Under the pieces are notes generated by a model. That model was not told where the DNA came from. It saw only the letters and a list, made by a program, of their open reading frames with translations, and did no database searches. The translations under genes were made by a program, and so were the position numbers. This document shows, piece by piece, positions 7,858 through 16,282 of a stretch of 48,975 nucleotides of DNA; the first letter of the stretch is position 1; each line of letters starts with the position of its first letter. Source of the DNA: an uncultured Lentisphaeraceae bacterium (GTDB lineage: Bacteria; Verrucomicrobiota; Kiritimatiellia; RFP12; DVOR01). Location of the stretch: NCBI GenBank assembly GCA_949282555.1, contig CASDPK010000016.1, forward strand, positions 1 through 48,975. Direction: 5' to 3'.

Positions 7858-9063
7858 TTACGAAGAGCGTTCGCCATCCCTTAGCCGAGGAATCCAGCGC
7901 CACAAGAGATCTTCCCATTGTTGCCAGACGCGGGCCTCGGAGTAAGTGGAGCGGATGGTTTTGGCGGCAGTGGTCCCCAGTTGCACACGTAGCTCAGGGT
8001 CATCGATAAGCCTCTGCAATTGAGCGGCAAAGGCTTCATCTGAGGCATCCGCCAAAAGGCCATTGGCCTCGTGCGCGATCAATTCGTTGACTCCGGGAGC
8101 CGAACGAAAACCGACACATGGCAGTCCACACCACATGGCTTCGGCCAGTGCCAAGCCGAACCCCTCTGTGAGCGATGGATAAGCACAGATGGAGACACGG
8201 CGCAACACTTCCCGAGGGGTTCGCGTGATGCCAAAGAAACGCACACGCGCCTCGAGGCCGAGCGCTGTGACACGCCCTTTCAGGCGACGTTCCCAAGAGG
8301 GGGTCCCGGTGCCATAGAGGTGAAGCTGCCAGTCATCGGCACGAAGCTTGGCAAAGGCTTCAATCAAAGCCAGTTGGTTTTTGTCTTTTGTGAAGTAGGC
8401 GACGTAGACAATGGCCTTTTCTCGAGATTCCGGCGCCGGCAAGGGTTCATCCGCGGGCCAAGCAATGGCATTTCCAATGACCGTCACGGGGGCGGATGTG
8501 TAGGGGCGCAACGTCTCCCGATGAGAGGGCAGGAGCACCTGACATTCCGCCGCGAGCGGCAGGGCTTCGCGAAACCGTGTGACTCGCTGGTATTTGTTTT
8601 TCGCGAAGCAGGTCGGCGGATACACGTGGAACATCTGCACCATTGGCACCCGAAGGGGCCCAGCATAGGTGAGCTCCACGCATTCGTTGGCTCCGGCTGA
8701 GATCACGAGGTCGGGCTGAAGGCTCTCCAAACATGCCTGAAGCCTCAGCGAGGTCTCCCGCATCAGATCGAGCCATGGCAGAGCCCGGCGCAAAAATGCG
8801 GCGCCGATCGAACTTCTCAGCAGGAGTTTATTGAATCCCCCCGTCAATGAGCGTATGCGGCTCATGCGCACGTGATGGCAGGTGACGGCCGGATCGAAGG
8901 TCACGGAGAGTGGCTCTTCGGGGCGTTGCTGGGTGATGACGTGGACGGCATAACCCCGTGCCGACATGGCATTGGCGAAAGCCGCGATGGCCCGATCGGC
9001 CCCACGCCCAGAACGCAGGAAGTCTTTGTAGACGGCGAGCGTCGCTTTCGGTCGATCACTCAT
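7858..9063 (-). CDS. GT4-family glycosyltransferase (group 1)
   Basis: A retaining GT-B glycosyltransferase that transfers a sugar from a nucleotide-sugar donor to an unknown acceptor, probably for a surface polysaccharide or glycolipid. The 401-residue protein has an N-terminal acceptor domain opening TLAVYKDFLRSGRGADRAI, and a C-terminal donor domain. The latter contains YVAYFTKDKNQLALIEAFAKL, LYGTG, and the E-x7-E signature EGFGLALAEAMWCGLPCVG near residues 310-328. ATG 9063 overlaps the end of the upstream lipoprotein gene by 8 bases; a GTG two codons earlier is an alternative. Donor and acceptor cannot be read from sequence. Confidence 0.85.
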   Translation of the reverse strand: MSDRPKATLAVYKDFLRSGRGADRAIAAFANAMSARGYAVHVITQQRPEEPLSVTFDPAVTCHHVRMSRIRSLTGGFNKLLLRSSIGAAFLRRALPWLDLMRETSLRLQACLESLQPDLVISAGANECVELTYAGPLRVPMVQMFHVYPPTCFAKNKYQRVTRFREALPLAAECQVLLPSHRETLRPYTSAPVTVIGNAIAWPADEPLPAPESREKAIVYVAYFTKDKNQLALIEAFAKLRADDWQLHLYGTGTPSWERRLKGRVTALGLEARVRFFGITRTPREVLRRVSICAYPSLTEGFGLALAEAMWCGLPCVGFRSAPGVNELIAHEANGLLADASDEAFAAQLQRLIDDPELRVQLGTTAAKTIRSTYSEARVWQQWEDLLWRWIPRLRDGERSS

Positions 9064-9676
9064 TTGCACTCGTGGCCAGAAGACTGCTACGGAGGATCAG
9101 GCGGGCCCCTTCTTCGATCGCCTGCAACTGGCGCCCAAGTTTCACGGAATCACTGCCGACCTGAACAAGGAGCTCCGTTTGGCGAAGCTTACTCGTCATA
9201 TTGGAAATCGTATTGTCCGCGCGAAGGGTTTCGGTGTAGTCCGTGAGGGCTTTTTGTCGTGTCTCAATTTCGCGAAGGATATCCTGATAATACGCGGTAA
9301 CGGCTGTTTGCGCAGAGGTCTTCCAGTCGGTGCCGGTGTCGGCCAAATGGTATTCATTCGTCGATAGCGCAACCACGGCGGTTGGCTGGCTGGATACCTT
9401 TTGGGCGTCGTTATAAACACGGCGATAGAGTTCGGAGATCTTGGCGGAAAGCGCATCAAAGCGTGCCACGGCTTCGGGAGCTGTGGACGCATCGACCGAA
9501 CAGGCGATGACTTCCGGTTTGGGGGCTTCCTCTAACCAAAGCTCCAACGGATTGGCCGCCGTCTCGGAGGTGAAGATGCTTGCCTGTTGCGTCCGTCCCG
9601 ACGAAGCCGTGGCGGAGCATCCTGTGAAAAGCAGGGCAAGGATTGCCAAAAGGCAAAAAGCACTCAGTGCGCGCAT
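9056..9676 (-). CDS. Predicted lipoprotein of unknown function
   Basis: No family is recognised. The 206-residue product starts with a lipoprotein signal peptide whose lipobox is LFTGC, placing the lipidated cysteine near residue 20. The mature part is mostly charged helix, including EAVARFDALSAKISELYRRVYNDAQ and a C-terminal coiled-coil-like stretch ending LRQTELLVQVGSDSVKLGRQL. It is likely an envelope-anchored helical protein. Start ATG 9676 follows GGGAGGAACGAGCA. It overlaps the glycosyltransferase start, so the two are co-translated. A promoter is proposed at 9714-9743. Confidence 0.75.
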   Translation of the reverse strand: MRALSAFCLLAILALLFTGCSATASSGRTQQASIFTSETAANPLELWLEEAPKPEVIACSVDASTAPEAVARFDALSAKISELYRRVYNDAQKVSSQPTAVVALSTNEYHLADTGTDWKTSAQTAVTAYYQDILREIETRQKALTDYTETLRADNTISNMTSKLRQTELLVQVGSDSVKLGRQLQAIEEGARLILRSSLLATSANE

Positions 9677-9713
9677 TGCTCGTTCCTCCCTAATAATCAA
9701 AACCTTCTCCGGT

Positions 9714-9743
9714 AGCATAGCGCACTTGGAGGTATTGCGGCAA
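9714..9743 (-). promoter_or_regulatory. Probable promoter of the lipoprotein/glycosyltransferase pair
   Basis: On the minus strand TTGCCG (9738-9743) and TATGCT (9714-9719) are 18 bases apart, 38 bases before the lipoprotein start. The box TCATTGTCCC at 9745-9754 lies directly upstream and is repeated ahead of the second lipoprotein gene at 10241-10250. Confidence 0.5.
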
Positions 9744-9792
9744 GTCATTGTCCCTCATTCTTTCCCCTGCATACGGAGGGACGCAGGTTCTT

Positions 9793-10188
9793 TTATTTTC
9801 GGGTGGATGGAGTGGGGGCGAGGGAGAATCCATCGGGGGGAGTCGTTGTCGTATAGCCAGCGTAGGGATTCAACCAAAGACGGACGCTGCCTCCGGCATC
9901 ATCGGAGAGCTCATAAACGTCGAGAATCCCCTCTCCTTTCTGTTGCGCGTGTTGGCGCGCAGATTCGGTGAGCACACTTCCGACGCGGCGGTAACGGACG
10001 GGTTGCCCCTCTTGTGTTCGCAATCTGTCAAGGAAATCGTAGGAGGCGCGGATGGATGCCATTGGCAAAGGGTTGGCCTCAGAATATCCCATGGGAGGCT
10101 TCGACTGCCAAAGGGAGCCACCTTCGCCGAGGCCGAGGCATCCCGTAAAGAATATTCCAGCTAATCCGATCCAAAGCGACTTATGCAT
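9793..10188 (-). CDS. Small predicted lipoprotein of unknown function
   Basis: No family is recognised. The 131-residue product begins MHKSLWIGLAGIFFTGC, a lipoprotein signal with the modified cysteine at residue 17. The mature part includes YDFLDRLRTQEGQPVRYRRVGSVLTESARQ and ends in a short Thr/Pro-rich tail. The segment looks like a small beta-rich domain of the kind in which a periplasmic lipoprotein reports on a short peptide or glycan, but this is not demonstrable. AAGGAGCG precedes ATG 10188. A palindrome TTGTAT-C-ATACAA-type element at 10219-10231 lies in its upstream region. Confidence 0.7.
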   Translation of the reverse strand: MHKSLWIGLAGIFFTGCLGLGEGGSLWQSKPPMGYSEANPLPMASIRASYDFLDRLRTQEGQPVRYRRVGSVLTESARQHAQQKGEGILDVYELSDDAGGSVRLWLNPYAGYTTTTPPDGFSLAPTPSTRK

Positions 10189-10218
10189 CCCAACGCTCCT
10201 TCCCTTATTGGCGAGGCA

Positions 10219-10231
10219 TTGTATCATACAA
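10219..10231. promoter_or_regulatory. 13-bp palindrome upstream of the small lipoprotein
   Basis: TTGTATCATACAA is a perfect inverted repeat about one central base, 31-43 bases before the start of the minus-strand lipoprotein gene. It contains TACAAT on the minus strand, a possible -10 box, so it may be an operator overlapping the promoter. Confidence 0.4.
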
Positions 10232-10283
10232 GCCGCTTCATCATTGTCCCCTGCATCGGGAATCCTGGTGTACTACATCGACC

Positions 10284-10320
10284 AAAGAGATGCGGAGCAT
10301 CCGCGCTTGGGATGCTCCGC
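10284..10320 (-). terminator. Terminator after the fucosidase gene
   Basis: An 11-bp perfect stem (10292-10302 with 10310-10320, GCGGAGCATCC) and a 7-base loop lie 63 bases beyond the fucosidase stop. On the minus strand ATCTCTTT follows, a weak T tract. The 195-base stretch between the fucosidase and the small lipoprotein otherwise holds only the regulatory elements noted. Confidence 0.65.
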
Positions 10321-10382
10321 AGACCAGGTTACTTTCCTTCTCCGGGAAGGCCCATGGGTCTTCCCGTGCTGAGGAGACTTTT

Positions 10383-12188
10383 TCAAGGGACCGGCTTTAA
10401 GCGAAGAATGCCCACATTGCATGGGGCTTCGCCCTGGAGTTTGTCCAGCCGCAGGGAAAGCGTATGTGTGCCTGCCGGGAGGGAGACTTCTCCGAGGTTG
10501 ACGGAGGTAAAGCGGTTCCAACTTCCGGTGGGACGGACAATGAAGGGCAGGCTTTGCTCTCCGACAACGAGGGCAATGGCGCTTCCTGCGGATGCTTCAG
10601 GGGCGGCATAGCGCAGTTCCACCGTGTATTTGGCCGGTTGGTGCGAACGGAAGCTCCACTGGGCGCCGGCGCTGGGCGAAAGCCAATAACCCAGATGTTC
10701 TTCACTTGTATGGCTTCCATCAAGTCCCGTAATGTTGATTTCCTCCACGCGCATGCCACCGTGACATTTGGCCAACCGAGGAAGGAGCACGAAGGCTCCT
10801 TCTGCGTCTGGGGCGATGGCTTCGGACACACGGGCTTGTCCATCAAGCGTGATGGCGATCACGAAGTCTTGCAATGCACCGACTTCCTTGTCCATCACGA
10901 TGGACGGCCCGGAAGGCGCCCCTTGACGCACTTTTAGGGGAAGCTTTTTCCCATTGTCAAGGCGATAGGCGGAGCGGATCGGGGTGGTGAGTCCGGGAAG
11001 GAGCAACTCGCCGGAAGCGGGCGGGTCAAAGACAATGGCATAAAGCGTGTCATTCCCATCGGCGCCGTGACGAAGGGTGAATCGGCCCCAACTGGGAGTC
11101 TGCGGGAAGACGGCGGCGCGAGTTCCGTAGATAGCCTCTCCATTCGTGCGCAACCAGTCTCCCATTTCGCGAAGACGACGCAGAGCTTCTTCCGGCATAC
11201 GTCCGGAACCATCCGGCCCCATGTTCAGGAGCATATTGCCGCCTTTGGAAGTGATGTCGGCCAAACGATGCAAAAGTTCACGCGTGCTCTTCCAGTTGTG
11301 GTCGTCTGCGGCATATCCCCAACTGTTGTTCATGGAAATGCAAGACTCCCAGTCCTTGCCCGGGATGCCTGTGGCCGGAATGAAGTTCTCGGGGGTTTGG
11401 ACGTCATAGGGTGTTCCTCGACCCAAACGGTTATTCACCACGATATTGGGTTGGAGACGGTGAACCATCTGATGAATCCGCCACGCGTTATCGCCGGAGA
11501 CCACGCCGTTCGCGATGTCATACCATAGGAGGTCGACTGTGCCATAGTTGGTCATGAGCTCGCGCAGTTGGGGGATGGCGATATTGCGCACATAGGCCTC
11601 CGAGTCGCCGGCGTGTGTCGGGTCCCACTCTCCGCCGCCACCACCGGGATGGTACCAATCGAGATTTTGTGAATAGTAAAGCCCCAAACGAACGCCATGA
11701 CGGCGGCAAGCCGCGGCAATTTCCGCGATGACGTCACGCCCAAAGGGAGTGGCGTCCACAATGTTGTAAGGGCTGGCCTTTGTTCGGAAAAGGGCAAAGC
11801 CTTCGTGGTGTTTGGTGGTGATGACGATGTAACGCATGCCGGCATTCTTCACCGCTTGAATCCACGCATCGGCATCAAAACCGGTTGGATTGAATGTTTG
11901 GGCGGCCTTGGCATATTCCGCACGCGGTGCGCGTGCCGCCAACATCATCCATTCCGCGCAATTGTTGACCTTCCGCACTTGGCCCTTCCAAACGCCACCG
12001 TATGTGGAGTAAAGCCCAAAGTGGATGAACATGCCAAAATGAGCGTCGCGGAACCACGCCATCCGTGCGTCACGGATCTCAGGGGATTCTGGGGCCTCCG
12101 TTGGGCTGAGCGCGGGCGTTGCCCTCAAAGAGATTCCGGCGAAGATGCACAATAAGAGAGAGATGTGCATGGCTGGCATAAGACGCAT
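10383..12188 (-). CDS. Secreted GH29 alpha-L-fucosidase
   Basis: A retaining exo-glycosidase expected to release alpha-linked L-fucose from glycans outside the cytoplasm. The 601-residue product has a signal peptide (HISLLLCIFAGISLRATPA) and a GH29 TIM barrel of about 350 residues. The barrel contains WFRDAHFGMFIHFGLYS, ITTKHHEGFALF and VDLLWYDIANG, where Asp224 is the probable catalytic nucleophile. The C-terminal 130 residues form a beta-sandwich/CBM-like region (HTSEEHLGYWLSPSAGAQWSF). GGAGG precedes ATG 12188, which excludes the long upstream in-frame extension. It stands alone between a terminator and the divergent prmA gene. The acid/base residue was not assigned. Confidence 0.92.
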   Translation of the reverse strand: MRLMPAMHISLLLCIFAGISLRATPALSPTEAPESPEIRDARMAWFRDAHFGMFIHFGLYSTYGGVWKGQVRKVNNCAEWMMLAARAPRAEYAKAAQTFNPTGFDADAWIQAVKNAGMRYIVITTKHHEGFALFRTKASPYNIVDATPFGRDVIAEIAAACRRHGVRLGLYYSQNLDWYHPGGGGGEWDPTHAGDSEAYVRNIAIPQLRELMTNYGTVDLLWYDIANGVVSGDNAWRIHQMVHRLQPNIVVNNRLGRGTPYDVQTPENFIPATGIPGKDWESCISMNNSWGYAADDHNWKSTRELLHRLADITSKGGNMLLNMGPDGSGRMPEEALRRLREMGDWLRTNGEAIYGTRAAVFPQTPSWGRFTLRHGADGNDTLYAIVFDPPASGELLLPGLTTPIRSAYRLDNGKKLPLKVRQGAPSGPSIVMDKEVGALQDFVIAITLDGQARVSEAIAPDAEGAFVLLPRLAKCHGGMRVEEINITGLDGSHTSEEHLGYWLSPSAGAQWSFRSHQPAKYTVELRYAAPEASAGSAIALVVGEQSLPFIVRPTGSWNRFTSVNLGEVSLPAGTHTLSLRLDKLQGEAPCNVGILRLKPVP

Positions 12189-12310
12189 GGTAAGTCCTCC
12201 TGTTAAACTCTTGAACCAAGGCCAAGTTCGACAAGGCACAACCATTCTAACACAACACATATTGCCATTGTCCAATATGGATTACCCGACGGAGAGATGT
12301 CGTTTTATGT

Positions 12311-12316
12311 TATACT
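12311..12316 (+). promoter_or_regulatory. -10 element of prmA
   Basis: TATACT lies only 10 bases before the prmA ATG, inside TATGTTATACT. The same 11-base string precedes the GH2 gene at 37574-37584. No good -35 box is visible. A start about seven bases past the box would give a nearly leaderless prmA mRNA, and no Shine-Dalgarno site is present there. Confidence 0.45.
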
Positions 12317-12326
12317 TCGAGGCCCT

Positions 12327-13202
12327 ATGAAACCTAAAGACCTCACGGTTGTTTCCGCCGCATTGCCCTCATCGGAAGCGGCGGATGTGCTTTTGGAACT
12401 TTTGGACGCGGACGCCTTCACGCCGACCATTTGGGAGGATGTGGAGACGCATGCCGTGCGGTTGGATGTGTTTCTTGAGGATGCGTCTCAGGCAGATGGC
12501 GTGGAGCAGGCGATTCGTTCGGCTGGGGCGTTGGCAGGGGTGGAGACGGTTCTGACGCGCGAATCTCTCCCTGCGGCGGATTGGGCAGAGGCGTGGAAAC
12601 GGTTTTTCCATGTGGAGCGGGTCTCGGAGCGGGTGACCATTCGCCCGTCTTGGGAGCCTTATGCGGCACAACCGGGGGAGGCCGTGGTGACGCTGGATCC
12701 GGGGATGAGTTTTGGAACGGGACGCCATCCCACAACACGTGCGTGCCTTTGTTTTTTGGATGATTTGGCAAGGGGGGATCTTTCGCGCCCAGTCTTGGAC
12801 ATGGGGTGTGGCAGTGGTATTTTGGCCATCGCTGCGCGGAAGCTTGGCTTTACGCATGTGCGCGGATTTGACTACGATCCTGATGCCGTTGTGGTGGCGC
12901 GTGAGAATGCGGCCTTGAATGGAGAGGAAATCCCATTTGGGGTGCAGGAATTGTCGGCGAATCTCGACCAAGGTGCCGTGGTATTGGCCAACATTTTGGG
13001 CCCGGTTCTCATCACTTATGCCGCCGAGGTGGCGTGTGCGGTGCTTCCGGGGGGTGATTTGGTGGCCTCGGGCATTTTGGATTCTCTGTATCCGGAGGTG
13101 CGTGCAGCGTTTGAGGCCCAGGGATTGAGGGAGGTGCGAAGCATTCTTATCGGAGAGTGGCGCTCGGGACACTTTGTCCGGCCTGTGGGAGGTGTGGCAT
13201 GA
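12327..13202 (+). CDS. prmA: Ribosomal protein L11 methyltransferase
   Basis: PrmA trimethylates ribosomal protein L11 using S-adenosylmethionine. The 291-residue protein has an N-terminal substrate-recognition domain (about 1-90) ending in WAEAWKRFFHVERVSERVTIRPSWEPY. The conserved segment LDPGMSFGTGRHPTTRACL follows, then motif I VLDMGCGSGILAIAA and the catalytic-region motif VVLANILGPVL. ATG 12327 is chosen because alignment to the family begins here; an upstream in-frame ATG lies before the -10 box. It is the first gene of a plus-strand run and overlaps the antiporter gene by 4 bases. Confidence 0.93.
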   Translation: MKPKDLTVVSAALPSSEAADVLLELLDADAFTPTIWEDVETHAVRLDVFLEDASQADGVEQAIRSAGALAGVETVLTRESLPAADWAEAWKRFFHVERVSERVTIRPSWEPYAAQPGEAVVTLDPGMSFGTGRHPTTRACLCFLDDLARGDLSRPVLDMGCGSGILAIAARKLGFTHVRGFDYDPDAVVVARENAALNGEEIPFGVQELSANLDQGAVVLANILGPVLITYAAEVACAVLPGGDLVASGILDSLYPEVRAAFEAQGLREVRSILIGEWRSGHFVRPVGGVA

Positions 13203-14221
13203 GTGCACTGCTTGCTTGGGTGGCCGCATTGGGAGGGCTTCTCCTGGGGATGTGGTTGCTGACGAAGAGTGCGGATTGGTTTGTGGATGGTGCCGTGGGG
13301 CTGGCGTGCCGTCTGCGGATGCCGCCGTTGATCATCGGGTTCACCATCGTGGGATTTGGAACGAGTGCCCCGGAGATGCTGGTTTCCGCATTGGCCGCTG
13401 CGCAGGGCATGCCGGTGCTGTCGCTAGGGAATGCCTACGGGAGTAACATCACCAATGTGCTTTTGATTCTTGGCGCCTCCATGTTGGTTGCGCCCATCGC
13501 GCTTCATCGGGTGGCGCTTCGGCGGGATATCCCGTTTCTGCTCGTGGTGGTGGGGCTTACGGTCGCTTTTGCCGTTCGGGGTGGGTTTTCTCGGGCCGAC
13601 GGAGTGCTTTTTCTTGTCCTTTTCGCGGCCTTTTTGGCTTGGCAGATTTGGGCGGCGTGCGTACGCCGGGCACCAGAGGTCTGTGCCGTGTCGAATGGCA
13701 TGCCTTTCGGGCGTGCGTTTCTGATGACGTTTGGAGGTTTGGGCGTTTTGCTCTTGTCTTCGCAGATGCTGGTGTGCGCGGCGCGGTTTTTGGCGGAGCG
13801 TGAGGCCGCTGCCGCAGGGATCAGCTCAGAGGCAACACAATTGATTGTGGGGGTGACGGTGATCGCTTTGGGGACGTCGCTTCCAGAGCTTATGGCGTCA
13901 CTTTCGGCGATGCGTAAGGGAGAACATGACATTGCGCTGGGTAATGTCGTGGGCTCCAATTGTTTCAATATCTGTGTGGTCGCAGGGTTGGCGTTGGTGA
14001 TTCGCCCAGTTGGGGAAGGGACGATACCAGAGGCTCTTCGCTTTCGCGATGTCTTTGTGATGTTGGGTTCCACCTTGATGCTTTGGTGCGCTGGGCTTTG
14101 GGCATGGTTGCGGGTGCATGGACACAAGCGTTCCATTACGTTGGGCAGAGGGTGGGGCGTTTTGTTCCTTGTGCTTTGGTTGGTTTATACGTGTTGGGTG
14201 TTCGTTGGCACCCGTTCTTGA
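13199..14221 (+). CDS. Calcium/sodium antiporter, CaCA family (YrbG-like)
   Basis: An inner-membrane cation/Ca2+ exchanger of the K+-independent YrbG group. The 340-residue product has about ten membrane segments in two halves. The two alpha-repeats are plain: IVGFGTSAPEMLVSALAA with GNAYGSNITNVLLILG in the first half, and VIALGTSLPELMASLSA with GNVVGSNCFNICVVAG in the second. Each carries the ion-binding glutamate of GTSxPE. ATG 13199 overlaps the prmA stop (ATGA), and GGGAGG lies a few bases upstream. Transported ions are inferred from the family only. Confidence 0.92.
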   Translation: MSALLAWVAALGGLLLGMWLLTKSADWFVDGAVGLACRLRMPPLIIGFTIVGFGTSAPEMLVSALAAAQGMPVLSLGNAYGSNITNVLLILGASMLVAPIALHRVALRRDIPFLLVVVGLTVAFAVRGGFSRADGVLFLVLFAAFLAWQIWAACVRRAPEVCAVSNGMPFGRAFLMTFGGLGVLLLSSQMLVCAARFLAEREAAAAGISSEATQLIVGVTVIALGTSLPELMASLSAMRKGEHDIALGNVVGSNCFNICVVAGLALVIRPVGEGTIPEALRFRDVFVMLGSTLMLWCAGLWAWLRVHGHKRSITLGRGWGVLFLVLWLVYTCWVFVGTRS

Positions 14222-14242
14222 GATCTTTGTTGAGAGGTCGCC

Positions 14243-14770
14243 ATGAATGTGATTCTTGCGTTGCTGTTCCTTGTCGCGCTTACGTGCGTTCCTGCGTTGG
14301 AGTTGCGTGCGTCGATCCCTGCGGGGTTCTTTGCGCTTGAAAAGATGTTTGACGTGACGTTGAAATGGTGGTGGGTGGCGATTGTATGCGTGGCCGCAAA
14401 TATTGTTTTAGGGATTGCGGTCTTTGAGATTTTGTTGCCTTGCCTTGCGCTGATGCGTCGTTGGAAATGGTTTGATCAAAAGGTGTGGCCGATGTTTGAG
14501 CGCCGTAGGGAAAAACTGCGTCCAACGATTGAGAAGTACGGCGAGTGGGGATTGGCGATTTTCATTGGTGTGCCGTTGCCGGGAACCGGCGCCGTGACAG
14601 GTGCCGTTGGGGCCTTCCTTCTTGGGTTTGATCGCCGTCGGTTTTATTTGGCCAATGCCGTCGGGGTTCTGCTTGCCGGCATATGCGTGACAGTGCTCTG
14701 TCTGCTCATTCAGAATGGAGCGGTGGCAGAGGGTTCGTGGTTGCGCCGCCTCTTGATCAAAGAGATGTGA
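14243..14770 (+). CDS. Small multidrug-export family membrane protein (COG2426)
   Basis: A member of the 'small multi-drug export' family, whose true substrate is unclear. The 175-residue protein has four or five hydrophobic segments and the two family signatures: PALELRASIPAGFFAL near the N-terminus and IFIGVPLPGTGAVTGAVGAFLLG near residues 106-128. GAGAGGTCGCC precedes the ATG, giving a weak ribosome site, 21 bases after the antiporter. It ends 12 bases from a convergent gene with no clear terminator. Confidence 0.82.
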   Translation: MNVILALLFLVALTCVPALELRASIPAGFFALEKMFDVTLKWWWVAIVCVAANIVLGIAVFEILLPCLALMRRWKWFDQKVWPMFERRREKLRPTIEKYGEWGLAIFIGVPLPGTGAVTGAVGAFLLGFDRRRFYLANAVGVLLAGICVTVLCLLIQNGAVAEGSWLRRLLIKEM

Positions 14771-14782
14771 GTGTGGCGCGCT

Positions 14783-16282
14783 TTATTGCGCAGCGTTGAC
14801 GCCTTCCGACCCCGATGAAGTCGGTTGCGGAGTGGGAGTTTTGGCATCTTGCGCGGGTTGTTCGGCGAGATGGCGAAGGTCTCGGGGCGTCCGCGAAGGA
14901 GGAGCCTTGGCAAACTCGGGAACGTTGTAGGAAAGCATCCTGCGATCATTCTCCGAAGGCTCCTTTTGGGGAAGCAGAAAGGGTTTGGAGAAGGTGCCTG
15001 TCTGGGTGTTGAAATGCGCAATATAAGGCCTGGTGTAGGCACCGTCATCGCGTCGGGAGGCGAAGACCATCCAAGCCCCATTGGAGGAGAAACTATGGTA
15101 GCTTTCTGCGTCTGGAGAATTGATTTCACTCAGCGGGCGGAGTGTTCGCTTTTCGAGGTCGAGAAGCCACAGATCGGACCGTTTGTGCCAAACATGAAAG
15201 ACACCTTGTGGGCCGAGGGAGAAAACGAGCCAACGCCCGTCGGGGGAGACTCGGGGAAGCGTGATGGAACGACGGTCTTTCGCGGCGTTGATGATCATCC
15301 TCGGCTGGCTGAAAGTTCTCCGCTCTGGATCAAAGTCACGGGCAATGAGGTTATAGCAGAAATTCGTGTATCCCACGACAGCTTGGCGGGCACGCGCTTC
15401 CTTGTCCTCTGGAATGGAGGGGAATCCAGGTTCTGCGGCAACGGAATAGAGCGTTTTTCCATCCGGAGACCATGAGGGGAAACAGTCAAAAAGCGTAGGC
15501 TCAGTCTCAACGGGATAGGCGGTGTCGCTTTCCACATCGTAGAGCATCATGTCACTTCGGGTATCAAGGACTTCCACTTTGTCGAGGTTCGCATAGTAGA
15601 AGGTCTGCATGGTGTCGTTGACAGAAAAGGCGATGTAACGCCCGGAGGGATGCCAAGCCGGATAGACCCCAGATGCAAAGAAGGGGCCAACCTTGAAATT
15701 GCGCTTCCGCCCGGGATCGTCCTTCCCTGTGAAAATAAGCGTGCCGGGATTCTCGGCACGAAGGTGAAAGAGAAGTGAGTCGGAATCTCCTTGGTTGAAG
15801 CTGTGGCAATTGACACACTGTTGCGTATCACTTTGGAGATTGGTGTAGAGCGGATATTCCCGGAAAGAGGTCAGATCTCGCCACCAAAGCCCCATGCGTT
15901 TGTAGTTCTCATAACTAGGAGGAATGAGACGATAGGCAAGAACGGGATCAATGGATTCTTGGGCGATATGGTTGGTCGCACAGAATATCGTCTTGTCTTC
16001 GTCATGGATGGTGATTGTGTAGGCGGGGGCTTGAAGGAGTTCGCGCCAAAAGCGTTCAGGAACGCGGACATTCTTGCCGAAGTCTCGTTCAAGCTTCCCG
16101 TTGGAAAGGGTCACACGCGCCGTTTCGGACGCGCCCTCCACATCAAAGTTCAATGGGCAGATGTTTGGAGGAACGGTAACGCCTGCGACATCTGGCCGCA
16201 GACGAATGGAGGGCCTCACCTCTGCTTGGGCGATGCCACACAACGTCAGGGGGAGAAGTAGGAGTGCAAACACCTTCCTCAT
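14783..16282 (-). CDS. Exported PD40/TolB-like beta-propeller protein with a CxxCH motif
   Basis: The 499-residue product has a signal peptide ([19 protein letters not shown]) and is predicted to be periplasmic. It has several WD40-like PD40 blades: [49 protein letters not shown] and [17 protein letters not shown]. Between the N-terminal domain and the propeller, Cys156, Cys159 and His160 form CVNCH, a c-type heme attachment motif, in a context ([14 protein letters not shown]) like multiheme-associated propellers. A Pro-rich tail ends the protein. Function is unknown. It is the last gene of the gmd operon and overlaps the methyltransferase stop by 4 bases. Confidence 0.8.
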   Translation of the reverse strand: MRKVFALLLLPLTLCGIAQAEVRPSIRLRPDVAGVTVPPNICPLNFDVEGASETARVTLSNGKLERDFGKNVRVPERFWRELLQAPAYTITIHDEDKTIFCATNHIAQESIDPVLAYRLIPPSYENYKRMGLWWRDLTSFREYPLYTNLQSDTQQCVNCHSFNQGDSDSLLFHLRAENPGTLIFTGKDDPGRKRNFKVGPFFASGVYPAWHPSGRYIAFSVNDTMQTFYYANLDKVEVLDTRSDMMLYDVESDTAYPVETEPTLFDCFPSWSPDGKTLYSVAAEPGFPSIPEDKEARARQAVVGYTNFCYNLIARDFDPERRTFSQPRMIINAAKDRRSITLPRVSPDGRWLVFSLGPQGVFHVWHKRSDLWLLDLEKRTLRPLSEINSPDAESYHSFSSNGAWMVFASRRDDGAYTRPYIAHFNTQTGTFSKPFLLPQKEPSENDRRMLSYNVPEFAKAPPSRTPRDLRHLAEQPAQDAKTPTPQPTSSGSEGVNAAQ

